NCBI GenBank assembly: GCA_020284085.1
Contig: JACEVL010000772.1
Span: forward strand, 197,501-261,500
DNA from: Aporrectodea caliginosa
Lineage: Eukaryota; Annelida; Clitellata; Crassiclitellata; Lumbricidae
Direction of reading: 5' to 3'
Length of the DNA stretch: 64,000 bases
In this document: positions 23,241 through 33,439 of the stretch, piece after piece
Numbering within the stretch: position 1 is the first letter of the stretch
Layout of the letters: each line of letters starts with the position of its first letter
Program-made: the position numbers and the translations under genes
The notes under the pieces: model-generated
Seen by the model: the letters and a program-made list of their open reading frames with translations, nothing else
The model's database searches: none
Told to the model about the DNA's origin: nothing

Positions 23241-26200
23241 CGATGATGATGATGATGATGATGATAGTAATAGTAATAATACTAATATTAGTAGGCTAGT
23301 AGTAGCGGCAGTAGTAGTATGAATAACAGCAGTAGCAGTAGCGGCAGCAGCAGTATAGTCGTAGTAGAAGTGGAATGGTTTGGATGATGGTACTGCCTCA
23401 GTGAATACAATCAAAGTTTTCAAGAGGAAGCTAGACAAATTCGGCCATTAAGCATGGTCCAGGTTGACTTGTAGTGGTTTTAACACAGACTACAAACGTC
23501 TTCTGAACCACTTTAAACTTTTGTTATGTTATGTTAACCATTATAGGATTCTTTCAAAACATGGCCTATATAAATCTTCGTTTTATATCAAAGTAGAGAT
23601 GCAGGCCTGCATGTACGTAAAAGTATTGATGTCGACTTTCTAGCTTCAGTGTTGCGGATTAGACAGCTACAAAGACTTCGATTCTGCCAAGAAGTGGCTT
23701 GGCAACGAGATCGATACCAAGTATGATCTAGTAGTGAACGGATCTCAGGTGACACCGCTCGCCTGCTGTAAACAGGCACCGAAATTCCAATCAGAATCAG
23801 ACTTCGCCTGCTCCACAAATCCAATGAACCAAACATCCAACTGGAAGACGGTGAGTTGATGCGATTAGGCAATACGGTCAGGTGAGATGGTGATGCACTG
23901 TGTATAGTGTGCAGTAGGCCTACTATAAGACAAGGTCAGGTGAAGTTGAAAGTAAGATAACGTGAGGTAAGTTGAGCGATATCGATGTTTTATGACACAT
24001 CTGAAAGCCGTTGCTGTTGGTTAGGTTTTGTAACGTTAGGTTAGATCGAGTACGGTGACCTTTAAATTAAGGCAAACTTTGTGAAGTTAGTTAAGGTGAT
24101 ATCTGGTCGGATTAGGTCAGGTAGGGCAAGGAAGTTGAGTTAAAGTAAGGGCTTTTATTATATATTTGACAGCTGGAGTGATTGCTTGGATTTAAGAGAC
24201 ACGGCCTATGCCTTTAGGACGAATTTATACATCTCGATGTATGGTGTCTTATCGTGAATACAACATCCTTGTGGAACAATCTCCACTGAAGCTACGCGAA
24301 CTGCTCTACCAGTAACTGCTAGTAAAATAACTGTTAGCTCTTTTGAGCCTTGCATGCCATTGCCAGGCAAACATGAAAGGCGCTACATCAATACTTATGC
24401 AAGGCGTAAGCATATAATTATATATTAGACAACGCGCAGTGCCTCTAGGTCTATGTGTCTCTCTGGTCAGGCTTGGTAACTTGCCACAATGCTACATGTA
24501 ACTTTCTGTAATGCTTGTCAACAGTTCTCTTTCACTTGGACTGGGCTGGAAGCGTCTCTGTAGAATAGATATGTTGCATAAATGCTACGAATGAATGAAT
24601 GAGTGAACGAAAGAACAAGTAAACGAATGAAGGAATGGATGAATGAATGGGTAATACCATCATAGTGTACGACAGTGTCTGTTGTTACGCCATTCTGCGA
24701 TGTGACAAGACAGATTGGCCTATAGGCCTATGTGTTTATAGGCCTACTAGAACTCGTGTTTTATGACAACTGCACCACCCAACTCGTGTGGATTGTTAGA
24801 GTAAGTATTATGTTACAGCAGATTCCAGGTTCACCATATTAAATCACCCAGCGTAGTATTGTCTAACAGTGTGTAATATCTCGGTGTCTGATATCTGTGA
24901 TATATTATACATTACATGTGAGTTTATAGGCCTATAATAATGTTGTTGAAAGTAGTGGATTGCTTTTTGTTTCACTATTGAACTAGAGAACAAATAAGTT
25001 ATCTTAGGCCTATATAGGCCTACTTCTGGTATAAATGATTAATCGCATTTAACCGAAGCGCATTCACCACAGACTCGATACGTTTACTTTTACTCTAATG
25101 TTGGTCGGAAGAATACTTTCCTATTTCTACTTAAGTATTTAAAGTCGAAGACGAGTAGGCTCTACTATAACTTTTACTAAAGCACGCACGTCCATCTATT
25201 GCCGACTCTAGCATTCTTAATTCTTCATGGTCTCCTTCCTCAATCTGTCATTACATGTAGCCTACATACTCTCACTTTTGTCAAATTCAAACCCAACGCA
25301 AAATCGACTCTTTGTCCTTAATGATCACGCTGAGTACCGATATGGGTGGTTTCTGCGATGCATTAATTAGTTGTCTGGACAACCTAAGCGCCGGTGTATA
25401 AGCTGGTCTAGACTCTGATGCGGATTTTGCGTGGCGATGAGAATTTCTGAGAATTAGGCCTATATTAGGACGAACCAGTAAAACATAATTTACTTGAAAA
25501 TATAATTTACTTGAAGGTTTCTATCTTGCTTTTCCGAAAAGCGTGTCTTTTCTGATAATCGGTGGTCGAGTCAGTTAGGCCTAATATATAATTAGGCCCT
25601 AATATGTAAATAGAACTGACTTGATAGCTGATGATAGCTGATAAATAGGCCTATAATTAACGTCGCCTTAACGTTAGTTGCAAAATTTACCCAAACCCGT
25701 ATATAGTACACAGTCCTACTGCACAACAGCGTATAATTATCTAATGCACTTTTGCAATGGGCTTACGTGCGTGGTTCAATTATGGGTTATTACTGCATGG
25801 TTATATAGTAAAAGGATGACGAATGAATAAAATATCCCGTAATTAAACATGTTGTTTTTGACTATTATTTATTCATGCTTTCTCCTATTAAAGTAAGTAA
25901 CACGTAGGACAGATGATACTCACATGACAGTATTCCAACAAGGACTTCATATGTTCTGCATAGATATGGTACCACGTGGCAGGACGTAGGGCCTATGTAA
26001 CCCAGATGAGAATATTGTCATATTGTCCTCGTATACATCCTACATAATATGACGATGATACTGGGAAATGTGACACTATGGTCCACAAATGACAATGAAA
26101 ACTAAACACAATCTAATGCATTCATGTAACTGTAAAAAGGAGCAATTATGAGAAGCCAATTGCATGCAATACCGTAGACCCCCTATATAAAAGGTTTATT

Positions 26201-28356
26201 ATAACACTGAAGCGATCCTATGTATATGACGTGTGTCTCACGGTGGCCGACTGGTTAGAGCGGTTGACCTGTAACGCGGAGAGTACGGGTTCGATCCTCG
26301 TCCGGGGTGGTTTAACTGTGTAGAGACCTTGAGCAAAGTCCTTCGCGTACAATTGCGCTGCAATATTATATAATTGCATCTCCGCCATCGAGGCGTGTGC
26401 ACACCTGAGCTTTGGACCACCTTTGGAAGAAGACCAATATCAAATGCAGTTGTATTGTATTGTATTGTTGGTTCAACGGGTGTAACCAACAACTAGGCGC
26501 ATACCTACTTTTAAATACTTGTAATCCAGTTTTCTTAGAACTCCTTTTCAAACAATTCTTTCTCTCCGGTCTCTCTGGCATTCGGATTTGGATCTCCATC
26601 GTAATCTCAACTGCTAAATCGCCACTCGAAAGTCAAGCGCAGGACACCAGCTTATTCACGAGCGCTATATCGATTTGATATATCTCTTGACAACCCCTCT
26701 GACTCGACGCAGCGCTTGTGAATTAGAAGGTATCCTGCGCTTAGCACTTCAAGTGGCACTTTAGAAATCTGGAGTTTGCGATTATGATGAAGTTGTGTTA
26801 CATCTGCTCAAAAGATGACTTCGAGATATGTTAGACTCGGAAATGAGTCAATACTTTAAACTTAGACATTCAACCAAAAAGACAGAGCGGAGTGTCAACA
26901 GAGAGCATCTTTATCTGCGAAAGCAAACAATCAGTAACTGTTCTTGTCGTTGCCCTTCCCTGAAGTTTGAGATGACTTTAATATGGAAGCTGTGTATAGG
27001 GCCTACCTCTTATGCTCGTATGCGCAACTGTTTGGTCAGGATAGCTCCTACATACCTCAAGACCTTCTTCTCTGTACCTCGGTCTCTTCACTAATTGGTC
27101 GCTCCACTCTCCGCTCGACCGCCAGAGACCTTCTGGTTGTTCCTCGCATGCGCGGGGTTACTGCTCAATCTAAAAGTTTTGCCTATGTTGGCCCCTCTAG
27201 TTGGAACCATCTTCCGCAGGAATTGCGACTTGAGCACCTCAGTCGGTCTCTGCCTCTGTTCCGGAAACACGTGAAGTCCATTTAATTTGCTAGCAATAGA
27301 ATTGACTTTGGTCGGCGGGAGCGTCTCTGAACCGTTGATTTCACTTTTATAAATGCTCGATAACAAATACAATTACAACTACAGTCATAACCGTAGTCGA
27401 GAGATGTCTTCAATACGTCAGTGATATCAGTGATGCAGATAAAATGCAACGCATCGGCCTAGACGCAGCCTATATGTGTCGTTTGTTTTTTTATCACTAA
27501 GGTAAACATAGTCTAAATAGGTGCAGTGTAAAACTAATAATAATTATAAACATTGATTAATATTGCGCCTTTTAAAAATCAGAAACGGCTGAGTAATGGT
27601 AGGTTGACATTGAAATCGTACACTGGATTTGATCAAGGGAGAGTGCCGATAGAACGTGATATATAGATGATTATAGAAAACGAACTACGGGTATAAGGTT
27701 GTTAGTCATAAGTCTGTACCGAAAGTTGTTTTATACTAAAGCAAAGAACTGCTGTTAACTGCGTTTAGTTTGGTTTAGGGATGCTGGGATAAAGTCGCAG
27801 CAGAACTGCTGCCGTACCGGACGGTGACGATTGGGATCATAGCTGCCATTGTTGTAGCCCAGGTAAGAGCTTGCTGACTCATGAAGTATCCACTCGTCAT
27901 ATTTATTAACACAACTCGTATCGTCCCATTACTTACAACGCTTATTAACACAACGCCTTTTTGGCCAATCCGTGATAAAAGCCACCTCTCTATGTATGTA
28001 GGCCTATGTATGTATGTATGTATGTATGTATGTATGTATGTGTGTGTATGTATGTATGTATGTATGTATGTATGTATGTATGTATGTATGTATGTATGTA
28101 TGTATGTATGTATGTATGTATGCATGCATGTATGTATGAGCACTTGTTATAGCGCCCCTTCATGATTTCTACTCTATTAAATCTCAAAGTTAGGCCAAAA
28201 CATGAACCGACGGTCTTGCAACCACATAAATTTTCAGTTTCTTAAGCTGTGTTCTGATATCGTTTTTAAATATTCGTTTTATAATTTCAGACACTGTTGG
28301 CGTTGATGGCGATTCTGATCGCTTGGCGACTTCCCAAGAACTGGAAGAATATCTAA
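20748..28356 (+). CDS. tetraspanin, 8 exons, complete
   Basis: Four-pass membrane protein that organises partner receptors and adhesion proteins in the plasma membrane or endosomes. Coding exons are 20748-20807, 21118-21214, 21677-21858, 22408-22476, 22959-23066, 23644-23850, 27779-27862 and 28291-28356 (873 nt, 290 residues plus stop). All introns are GT-AG and the phases join. TM1 is about residues 11-34, the small loop 35-79 with possible N-glycosylation at NWT and NSS, and TM2 80-103 with GFVGIFGVCC. TM3 is 110-134 with the typical buried Glu (E125). The large loop is 137-254, with W164 spaced exactly as in the family before CCG (175-177), then C213, C214, C228 and C243. That makes the classic six-cysteine loop, with glycosylation sites NGS and NQT. 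TM4 is about 256-281, and the tail is a short basic one ending KNWKNI. An in-frame ATG at 20,736 would add four residues. I cannot assign an orthologue. Confidence 0.93.
21118..21214 (+). CDS. tetraspanin exon 2 (rest of TM1, small loop)
   Basis: Acceptor GTGTTGTGCAG, donor GTAAAT at 21,215, ends in phase 1. Encodes TIGLVLLTGGIVLL and the first half of the small extracellular loop. The open frame upstream of 21,118 is intronic read-through. Confidence 0.9.
21677..21858 (+). CDS. tetraspanin exon 3 (small loop, TM2)
   Basis: Acceptor TTCATTTCAG; its first two bases complete a Val codon. Donor GTGAGT at 21,859. Encodes a Ser/Gly-rich loop with NWT and NSS sites and TM2 ending in the G-F-V-G-I-F-G-V-C-C signature. 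The long frame in another phase is a shadow. Confidence 0.93.
22408..22476 (+). CDS. tetraspanin exon 4 (TM3)
   Basis: Acceptor TGCATTGCAG, donor GTAAGT at 22,477, phase 0 at both ends. 23 residues, nearly all TM3, with the conserved acidic residue in VFAEI. Confidence 0.93.
22959..23066 (+). CDS. tetraspanin exon 5 (start of large loop)
   Basis: Acceptor TTCTGCAG; donor GTCAGC at 23,067 is weaker than consensus. 36 residues, phase 0, from FDDRIRSRAQNT to SLAWNYVMIK. Confidence 0.9.
23184..23264. repeat. (GAT)n microsatellite in intron 5
   Basis: Near-pure GAT repeat with one GAC. The poly-Ser frame on the minus strand is an artefact. Confidence 0.95.
23644..23850 (+). CDS. tetraspanin exon 6 (large-loop core with CCG)
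   Basis: The acceptor CTTTCTAG is preferred over the AG six bases later because it keeps the W-x8-CCG spacing. Donor GTGAGT at 23,851. 69 residues with LQCCGLDSYKDF, PLACCK and FACST, i.e. five of the six loop cysteines. Confidence 0.93.
24520..24665 (+). mobile_element. LINE 3' tail in intron 6
   Basis: GGCTGGAAGCGTCTCTG, then GCATAAATGCTACGAATG and a degenerate (GAAT)n tail: the 3' signature of the CR1/L2-like copies here. No coding part remains. Confidence 0.6.
26235..26475 (+). mobile_element. tRNA-derived SINE in intron 6
   Basis: The head has an A box (TGGCCGACTGGTTAGAGCGG) and a B box (GGGTTCGATCCTC) at tRNA-like spacing. It is followed by a non-tRNA body and a (TTGTA)n tail at about 26,453-26,470. 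The acceptor stem does not pair, so it is not a tRNA gene. Confidence 0.8.
26600..26790. repeat. foldback MITE, full copy
   Basis: Two arms, GCCACTCGAAAGTCAAGCGC... and its imperfect inverse ...GCGCTTAGCACTTCAAGTGGC, each also carrying the TTCACGAGCGCT/AGCGCTTGTGAATT motif, fold back on each other. Outer similarity extends to CATCGTAATCTC and GCGATTATGATG. It is the only two-armed copy of a family with one-armed pieces at 3,178, 8,486 and 20,232. Confidence 0.8.
26985..27375 (+). mobile_element. LINE C-terminus and 3' end in intron 6
   Basis: The frame reads STLRSTARDLLVVPRMRG, FAYVGPSSWNHLPQELR and SLPLFRKHVKSI-stop, the C-terminal signature of CR1/L2-like reverse transcriptase. A GGGAGCGTCTCTGAA...TATAAATGCTCG 3' end and an ACAAATACAATTAC tail follow. 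5'-truncated. Confidence 0.85.
27779..27862 (+). CDS. tetraspanin exon 7 (last loop cysteine, TM4 start)
   Basis: Acceptor TTTGGTTTAG, donor GTAAGA at 27,863, phase 0. Encodes GCWDKVAAELLPYR and the first half of TM4. It is separated from exon 6 by a 3.9-kb transposon-filled intron. Confidence 0.92.
27992..28134. repeat. (TATG)n microsatellite in intron 7
   Basis: Tetranucleotide repeat with a GTGTGTATG and a GCATGCATG variant. Cys/Tyr-rich frames are artefacts. Confidence 0.97.
28291..28356 (+). CDS. tetraspanin exon 8 (TM4 end, cytoplasmic tail)
   Basis: Acceptor ATAATTTCAG. Encodes TLLALMAILIAWRL then PKNWKNI and TAA at 28,354-28,356. Confidence 0.92.
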   Translation, partial: TLLALMAILIAWRLPKNWKNI

Positions 28357-28591
28357 GTCAACCAATCGATCCATACAACTGCGCCTGCGCCTAATACAAC
28401 GCACCAGCGTATAGGCCCTACTGTCGTTACTCATGAAGCACGTGTTTTTTAAATGCAGCACGCATATTCCTCAAGAGACGTTACCATACTTTAAGTGCAA
28501 TGTACTGGACAGTATAAGTCCGTTTTGCATAATTATATATCCACAGGAAACATAATATTATAATGTATAGGCTACACGCATGCATATATAG

Positions 28592-30337
28592 TAGGGTGGT
28601 CCAGAAGCCATAGAGAAAAGTTTAAGTTTGTGGAATCATTTCTCCACAAGGCTTATTTCTGTCCACTGGGTATAGATAGTTGGCCTGTTAAATTTCAGCC
28701 TAATTGTGCAACGTTTAGAGGTCAACCCATTTTCGACATTTTACTTGGGTGCTATTGTATCTTTTTGTCATGTTTACAATGGAAGAAAAAGAGTGTTCAC
28801 TGGCAGGACCGTTATTGCTGCACTGGGACGGCAAAATGGTGCCCGACATTAATGGATAAAAAGAAAATGTGGACCGCATAGCTGCTATTGTCACTGAAAA
28901 TGGTCAGGAAAAACTTTTGACAATTCCAAAAATGGAGAGGTGCAGGTGAGTCTCAGGCCAAGAACTGTGTTGAAGTAACCGAGAAAGTGGAATCTGAGTT
29001 CACAGATCAAAGGCCTCGTATTTGACACAACAACCAGCAACACATGGCTTCATAAAAGCGCATGCTTTAGAATTGAAAACGCTCTGGGAACTGAAATGGT
29101 CTGGCTTGCATGCCGTCATCACGTCATGAAAGTTGTCTTGTCAAAGGTCTTCTTGTGTCTGTTTGGTCCAACCGAAGGTATATCAACTGCGCTATTCAAG
29201 CGATTTAAGAAAGAATGGCCATCAATGAACCAAGATGCTTATTTCGCAACAACTGTTTAACTATTTCAGGATCAATTATTGAACAAACAGCGACAGGAAA
29301 TGCTTGGTTATTTATCAGACCTGCTCTTGAAACCCAGCAGCCAAGGGACGATTATCATGGATTTCTACGTTTATCCTTCTGGTTTCTTGGTGGACACAAG
29401 GCAGTGAATCATTTTGAGCTCCAGGTTCAATGCATCACCCCAGATGGATGGCAAAAACCATTTATGCACTGAAAATATTCCATTTTAAGACTCAATTCAA
29501 GTTGACTGCTCGCGAATCCACGAATATAACAGATTTGGCTTTGCTTGTCAGCCTTATTAATGTCATACAGTGGAACGAAGCACCGCGTGGAATCCGAGCC
29601 CCTCTCGATGACCAAATTTTTATAAGTTCTGAAGAGCTACCCAAACCAGGCTGTTGCCAGCAAAGCACATGCAGCATTTTCAAGGCACCTCTGACTTCTG
29701 TCTGAACATCTGGTGGCCATAGCCCTGTTGATGACAGAGTCTCATCAAAAATGAAAGGAAAGATAGTAAGAAATCTGCAACGGCCAGCATTATCAGACAA
29801 CCCCTTGCCGTGTGCAGTTGACAAGTGCATCTGAACATCTGAAACTGGAGGATTTGGTGACAGAAAGGACATCTTTCTTTGATGTCCAAATGGAAAAAGG
29901 CAAAGAAAAGATTCAGTTGTTTATCAAGAAACCACTAGAACAGTGGATAGATGATCCAGTCTTCAACAGATTTTGCGAACTGGCTGCACGCATGACAGTG
30001 GTGAATGACGTAGATGAAAGGGGAAACAGTCTTATCGAAAAGTACAATGACATGCTGACAAAGAAAGAGGAGCAGAAACAGTTTATTCTTCAACTGGTCG
30101 CAAAGAATCGCAAGACTTTACCAACTCCATCCAAGACAGCGCTCATGTCATAGATTAACCATTGCGGAACAATATATCTATTTTTCTTGAGATAACATAA
30201 AAAGTGCCAAATGGGTTGACCTCTAAACTTTATTTGTTTTCATTAAAATTTTGCATGGTTGTTATAATCATGATGAAGAACAAAACTAGCCTTGTGGACA
30301 ACTGAAATCTGTTACTTGATTTTTGTGGACCACCCTA
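28592..30337 (+). mobile_element. hAT transposon relic with degenerate transposase
   Basis: 1,746 bp with terminal repeats TAGGGTGGTCCA and TGGACCACCCTA and a perfect 8-bp duplication ATATATAG (28,584-28,591 and 30,338-30,345). Transposase pieces are in order on the + strand in shifting frames. 29,009-29,260 reads LVFDTTTSNTW, VWLACRHHVMKVVLSKVF and LFKRFKKEW. 29,330-29,400 reads QPRDDYHGF and FWFLGG. 29,430-29,640 reads HHPRWMAKTIYALKIFHFKT and VIQWNEAP. 29,812-30,153 is an intact 113-codon C-terminal piece with VNDVDERGNSLIEKYN and KKEEQKQFILQLV before the stop. At least three frameshifts and internal stops make it inactive. It lies 235 bp after the tetraspanin stop, perhaps in its 3' UTR. 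Confidence 0.93.
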
Positions 30338-30345
30338 ATATATAG

Positions 30346-30900
30346 TTATAGGCCTATCTGCCTTCACAAGGAGCAATAATGCCCGAAAACAGATGCCTAT
30401 TTATTATAGGCTAGCTACTGTTGTTGTAAAATATAGCAAAACAATGAATAAAATAATTATGGCTACGAGGATCGCTTAGATGTTAAAATCAGACTCAGGT
30501 AGGCCTAGGGCCTATAACCATGTCATAGCAGATACTCCTATACGAACGTGACACCGTGAGAGGAAATAAGTTCTTATCAACTGTGTTATTAACCAAAGCA
30601 TTCAAATGCTTCATGTTTTGGCTCTGTTGAAAGTTCTATGAATAAATAGGAGAAAACGGAGTTCCTGGCGCGGCCTTTATCCTGCTAAAAAATCCCAGCT
30701 TTCACATTATAAGGTTTACTCTATTAATTTTTAAACAGACCACGAAGGTGTGTATGTTTTAACCGATTTTATGGTCGTGAACATTGTTTTAAACGTGTTG
30801 TGGCCTTTCAATACTTTCCTGGTTGCAATTGAAAAGTTTCTCTTCTGCTGGATGAAACTTTCTTTCCAAAAGTTCATTAACCCGACACGTTATTTAATAA
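30346..30900. other. non-coding; possible tetraspanin poly(A) signal
   Basis: AATAAA at 30,447-30,452 and another near 30,641. One could serve the tetraspanin if its 3' UTR spans the hAT insertion. No gene. Confidence 0.3.
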
Positions 30901-30903
30901 TTA

Positions 30904-31020
30904 CAGGCCGCACACGCACACACCTACACACACACACACGCGCGCGCACCACCATACACTTACACATACGCACACACTTACGCACACGCACACGTATACA
31001 CACACGCGCGCGCAAGCACT
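30904..31020. repeat. (CA)n/(CG)n-rich tract
   Basis: ACACAC with CGCGCG interruptions, alternating purine-pyrimidine. Confidence 0.9.
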
Positions 31021-31261
31021 CACAGACACATCGGACTCTAAATTGCTACAGGAGAATGCCTATCACGAAAAATTACGATCCCAATTATAGGCACATATTA
31101 TAGCCAGGGCTGCCGATAGAAATTCCGGGCCCCTAGGCAGAGCAGTCACGGGCCCCTAACTATCCTTAGCCTTTGTGAGAAAATTTAAAAAAAAACTGAA
31201 ATAATAATATTGCAGGGAACAACCCTTCAAAATTATATTTATATGCAACTATTGTAGTTAA

Positions 31262-32677
31262 CCCTCAGGCTACCAAGGTTTTTTTGCGACATCGGCTACC
31301 AAGGGGGGGGGGTTGAGACGACCCCCCTGGATTTCGTGTTTGGTTTCACATATCATAACTTGTAATACAGCATTGGATTCAGCATTCATTTCTGCACAGA
31401 ATGGTATATTTAGTTGTACATTATGTGAATGCACCTCGAAATTACATCACTTTTAACAACGGAACCCCCTTAATTAGCGATATTTTATATTATTGCGTAC
31501 ATTTTGTACTTTTGGATAAACAAATATAAAATTATGTGTGTTTTGAAACTGATCTATGTATCCAAGATACACATACATCCCTACATATGTTTATAAACGT
31601 ATAAATATACATCCATACATATATATCCATACAGATATATCGGTTTACGTTGTGATGCTGTATTCAGCCGTTTTCACACAGATTACGCGTATTATTATTT
31701 ATTTTGATCACTTCCGGTTTTCAAAAGACAAACATGACATTGTAAGTATGCAAATGAAGCCCTATAGATTCCCTCTAAAGAATGGTATATTTGTTTCTCT
31801 TCCAGGAATATAAATGAATACCAGGGTGCGACCGTACGTTGAGTCCAATAATAAAATACGCGTATCATACGTATTTTTATCCCCGAATGTAAAATACGCG
31901 TATTATACGTAAAAATACGTTGACTTAGAAACAATTTAATGTTCAATGGTGTGCCATACGAGCACTTCGAGTCGTCAGAGTCGGACGCAAACTGAATTAA
32001 ATTTTGTTGATGTTTCAGAAGAATACGCGCAGTAGGCTAGATACCTTACAGTAAACTTTGTTAAGTTTGTTTTTGGCAGCTATGCCTTTTAGTAACTTAG
32101 TTAACTATGTTGCAACGTTTCGTGTTCAATTTTACAATTATAGGGTACAACGTATTGTAACGTACGGCACGCAAAGTTTTACCGTACGCGTATTATACGT
32201 ATTTTATCGTCCAAAATAAAATACGTATAATACGTACGGTCGCATCCTGATGAATACACTACCGACAAAAAACTAAGGGGGTGTCCTTCCATTCAGCCAT
32301 TTTTCACGCATATTACGCGTATTATTATTTATTTTGATCACTTCCGGTTTTCAAAATTCAAACATCTAAGTATGCAAATGAAGCCCTGCATTCCCTCTAA
32401 AGAATGGTATATTTGTTTCTCTTCTAGGAAGAAAACTGAGTACGCTATAGACGAAAAACTAAGGGGGGGGTCGTATCACCCCCTCTGGTACCTCGGGTAT
32501 ATCGGGTGTAATTTTTGAATGGCGTGAGATATCACAATGATGTTTACCTCAAAATGTGCGCAAATGATCCTGCTACCGCTACCTAAATTATCAAAATTTT
32601 ATTCCACATGGAACAAGTTTTCGAAGCAAAAAACCTAGGGGTGTCGTAATAACCTCCCCCCCTTGGTAGCCCGAGGG
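31262..32677. mobile_element. TTAA-flanked (piggyBac-like) element inside the MITE
   Basis: 17-bp terminal repeats, CCCTCAGGCTACCAAGG and inverted CCTTGGTAGCCCGAGGG (one mismatch), flanked by TTAA on both sides (31,258-31,261; 32,678-32,681). TTAA duplication with CCC-starting ends is typical of piggyBac. An internal block of about 150 bp, containing TGATCACTTCCGGTTTTCAA, occurs twice (31,662-31,813 continuing at 32,258; and 32,291-32,465). No transposase, so non-autonomous. Confidence 0.88.
31822..32249. mobile_element. hAT-type MITE inside the TTAA element
   Basis: 428 bp, ends CAGGGTGCGACCGTACG and inverted CGTACGGTCGCATCCTG, with a perfect 8-bp duplication ATGAATAC (31,814-31,821 and 32,250-32,257). 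Subterminal AAAATACGCGTA/TACGTATTTTA blocks are mirrored. Non-coding. Confidence 0.93.
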
Positions 32678-33057
32678 TTAAGTGTTCGTAATATTATATT
32701 TTAAAAGGCATAAATCATAAACTTTGTACAACTGATTATAATATTTTTCATAAGTTGATTGCTTGGCCCAGCCCGGGCCCCTAAAAGTCGCCGGGCCCCT
32801 GGGTTTTTGCCCCCTCTGCCCCCCTCTCGGCGGGCCTGATTATAGCCTATAGCCTATGAAATATAGCTAACGCGTTTTAGGCCTAAAGTTTCTGAGCCTA
32901 CTTTGTATGTAACTGAACATTCGATAAAGTCCTCCAATCACCATTCGAAAGATCTACGTGCATGGTATAAGTGATGTTAAATTTTCAAGAAGAGCAAGTT
33001 ATCTTTAAGCAAATGATTCTGGAATGGCTGAAGAATCATCTCGCGCATGGTTTCATC

Positions 33058-33361
33058 CTCCATCCATCCATCCATCCATCCATCCATCCATCCATCCATC
33101 CATCCATCCATCCATCCATCCATCCATCCATCCATCCATCCATCCATCCATCCATCCATCCATCCATCCATCCATCCATCCATCCATCCATCCATCCATC
33201 CATCCATCCATCCGATTCCATCCATCCACCCACCCACCCACCCACCCATCCATCCATCCATCCATCCATCCATCCATCCATCCATCCATCCATCCATCCA
33301 TCCATCCATCCATCCATCCATCCATCCATCCATCCATCCATCCATCCATCCATCCATCCAT
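33058..33361. repeat. (CATC)n microsatellite, about 300 bp
   Basis: Nearly pure CATC with one GATT interruption and a short (CCCA)n patch at about 33,228-33,247. The Ile-His-Pro-Ser and Met-Asp-Gly-Trp frames are artefacts of the repeat. Confidence 0.98.
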
Positions 33362-33439
33362 CTGTACTTCGGTTATGCCTTCCTTTTTCTGTTCTTTCCT
33401 TCATTCCTTCCTCTCTTCCTGGTTTCCTTCTTTAATTCC

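Larger units (their letters stand above)
31105..32838. mobile_element. hAT-type MITE, GGGCCC family, copy 2 (interrupted)
   Basis: Ends CAGGGCTGCCGATAG and CTCTCGGCGGGCCTG with a perfect 8-bp duplication ATTATAGC (31,097-31,104 and 32,839-32,846). About 315 bp belongs to the element itself; the rest is the TTAA element at 31,262-32,677. Copy 3 at 41,004 shows the uninterrupted sequence (TTGTAGTTAAGTGTCC). Confidence 0.95.

Noticed and set aside
26235..26310. tRNA gene
   Set aside because: A and B boxes are present, but the acceptor arm does not pair and a SINE body and repeat tail follow directly.
29812..30153. 113-codon intact frame as an independent gene
   Set aside because: It is the C-terminal part of the hAT transposase inside an element with terminal repeats and target duplication.
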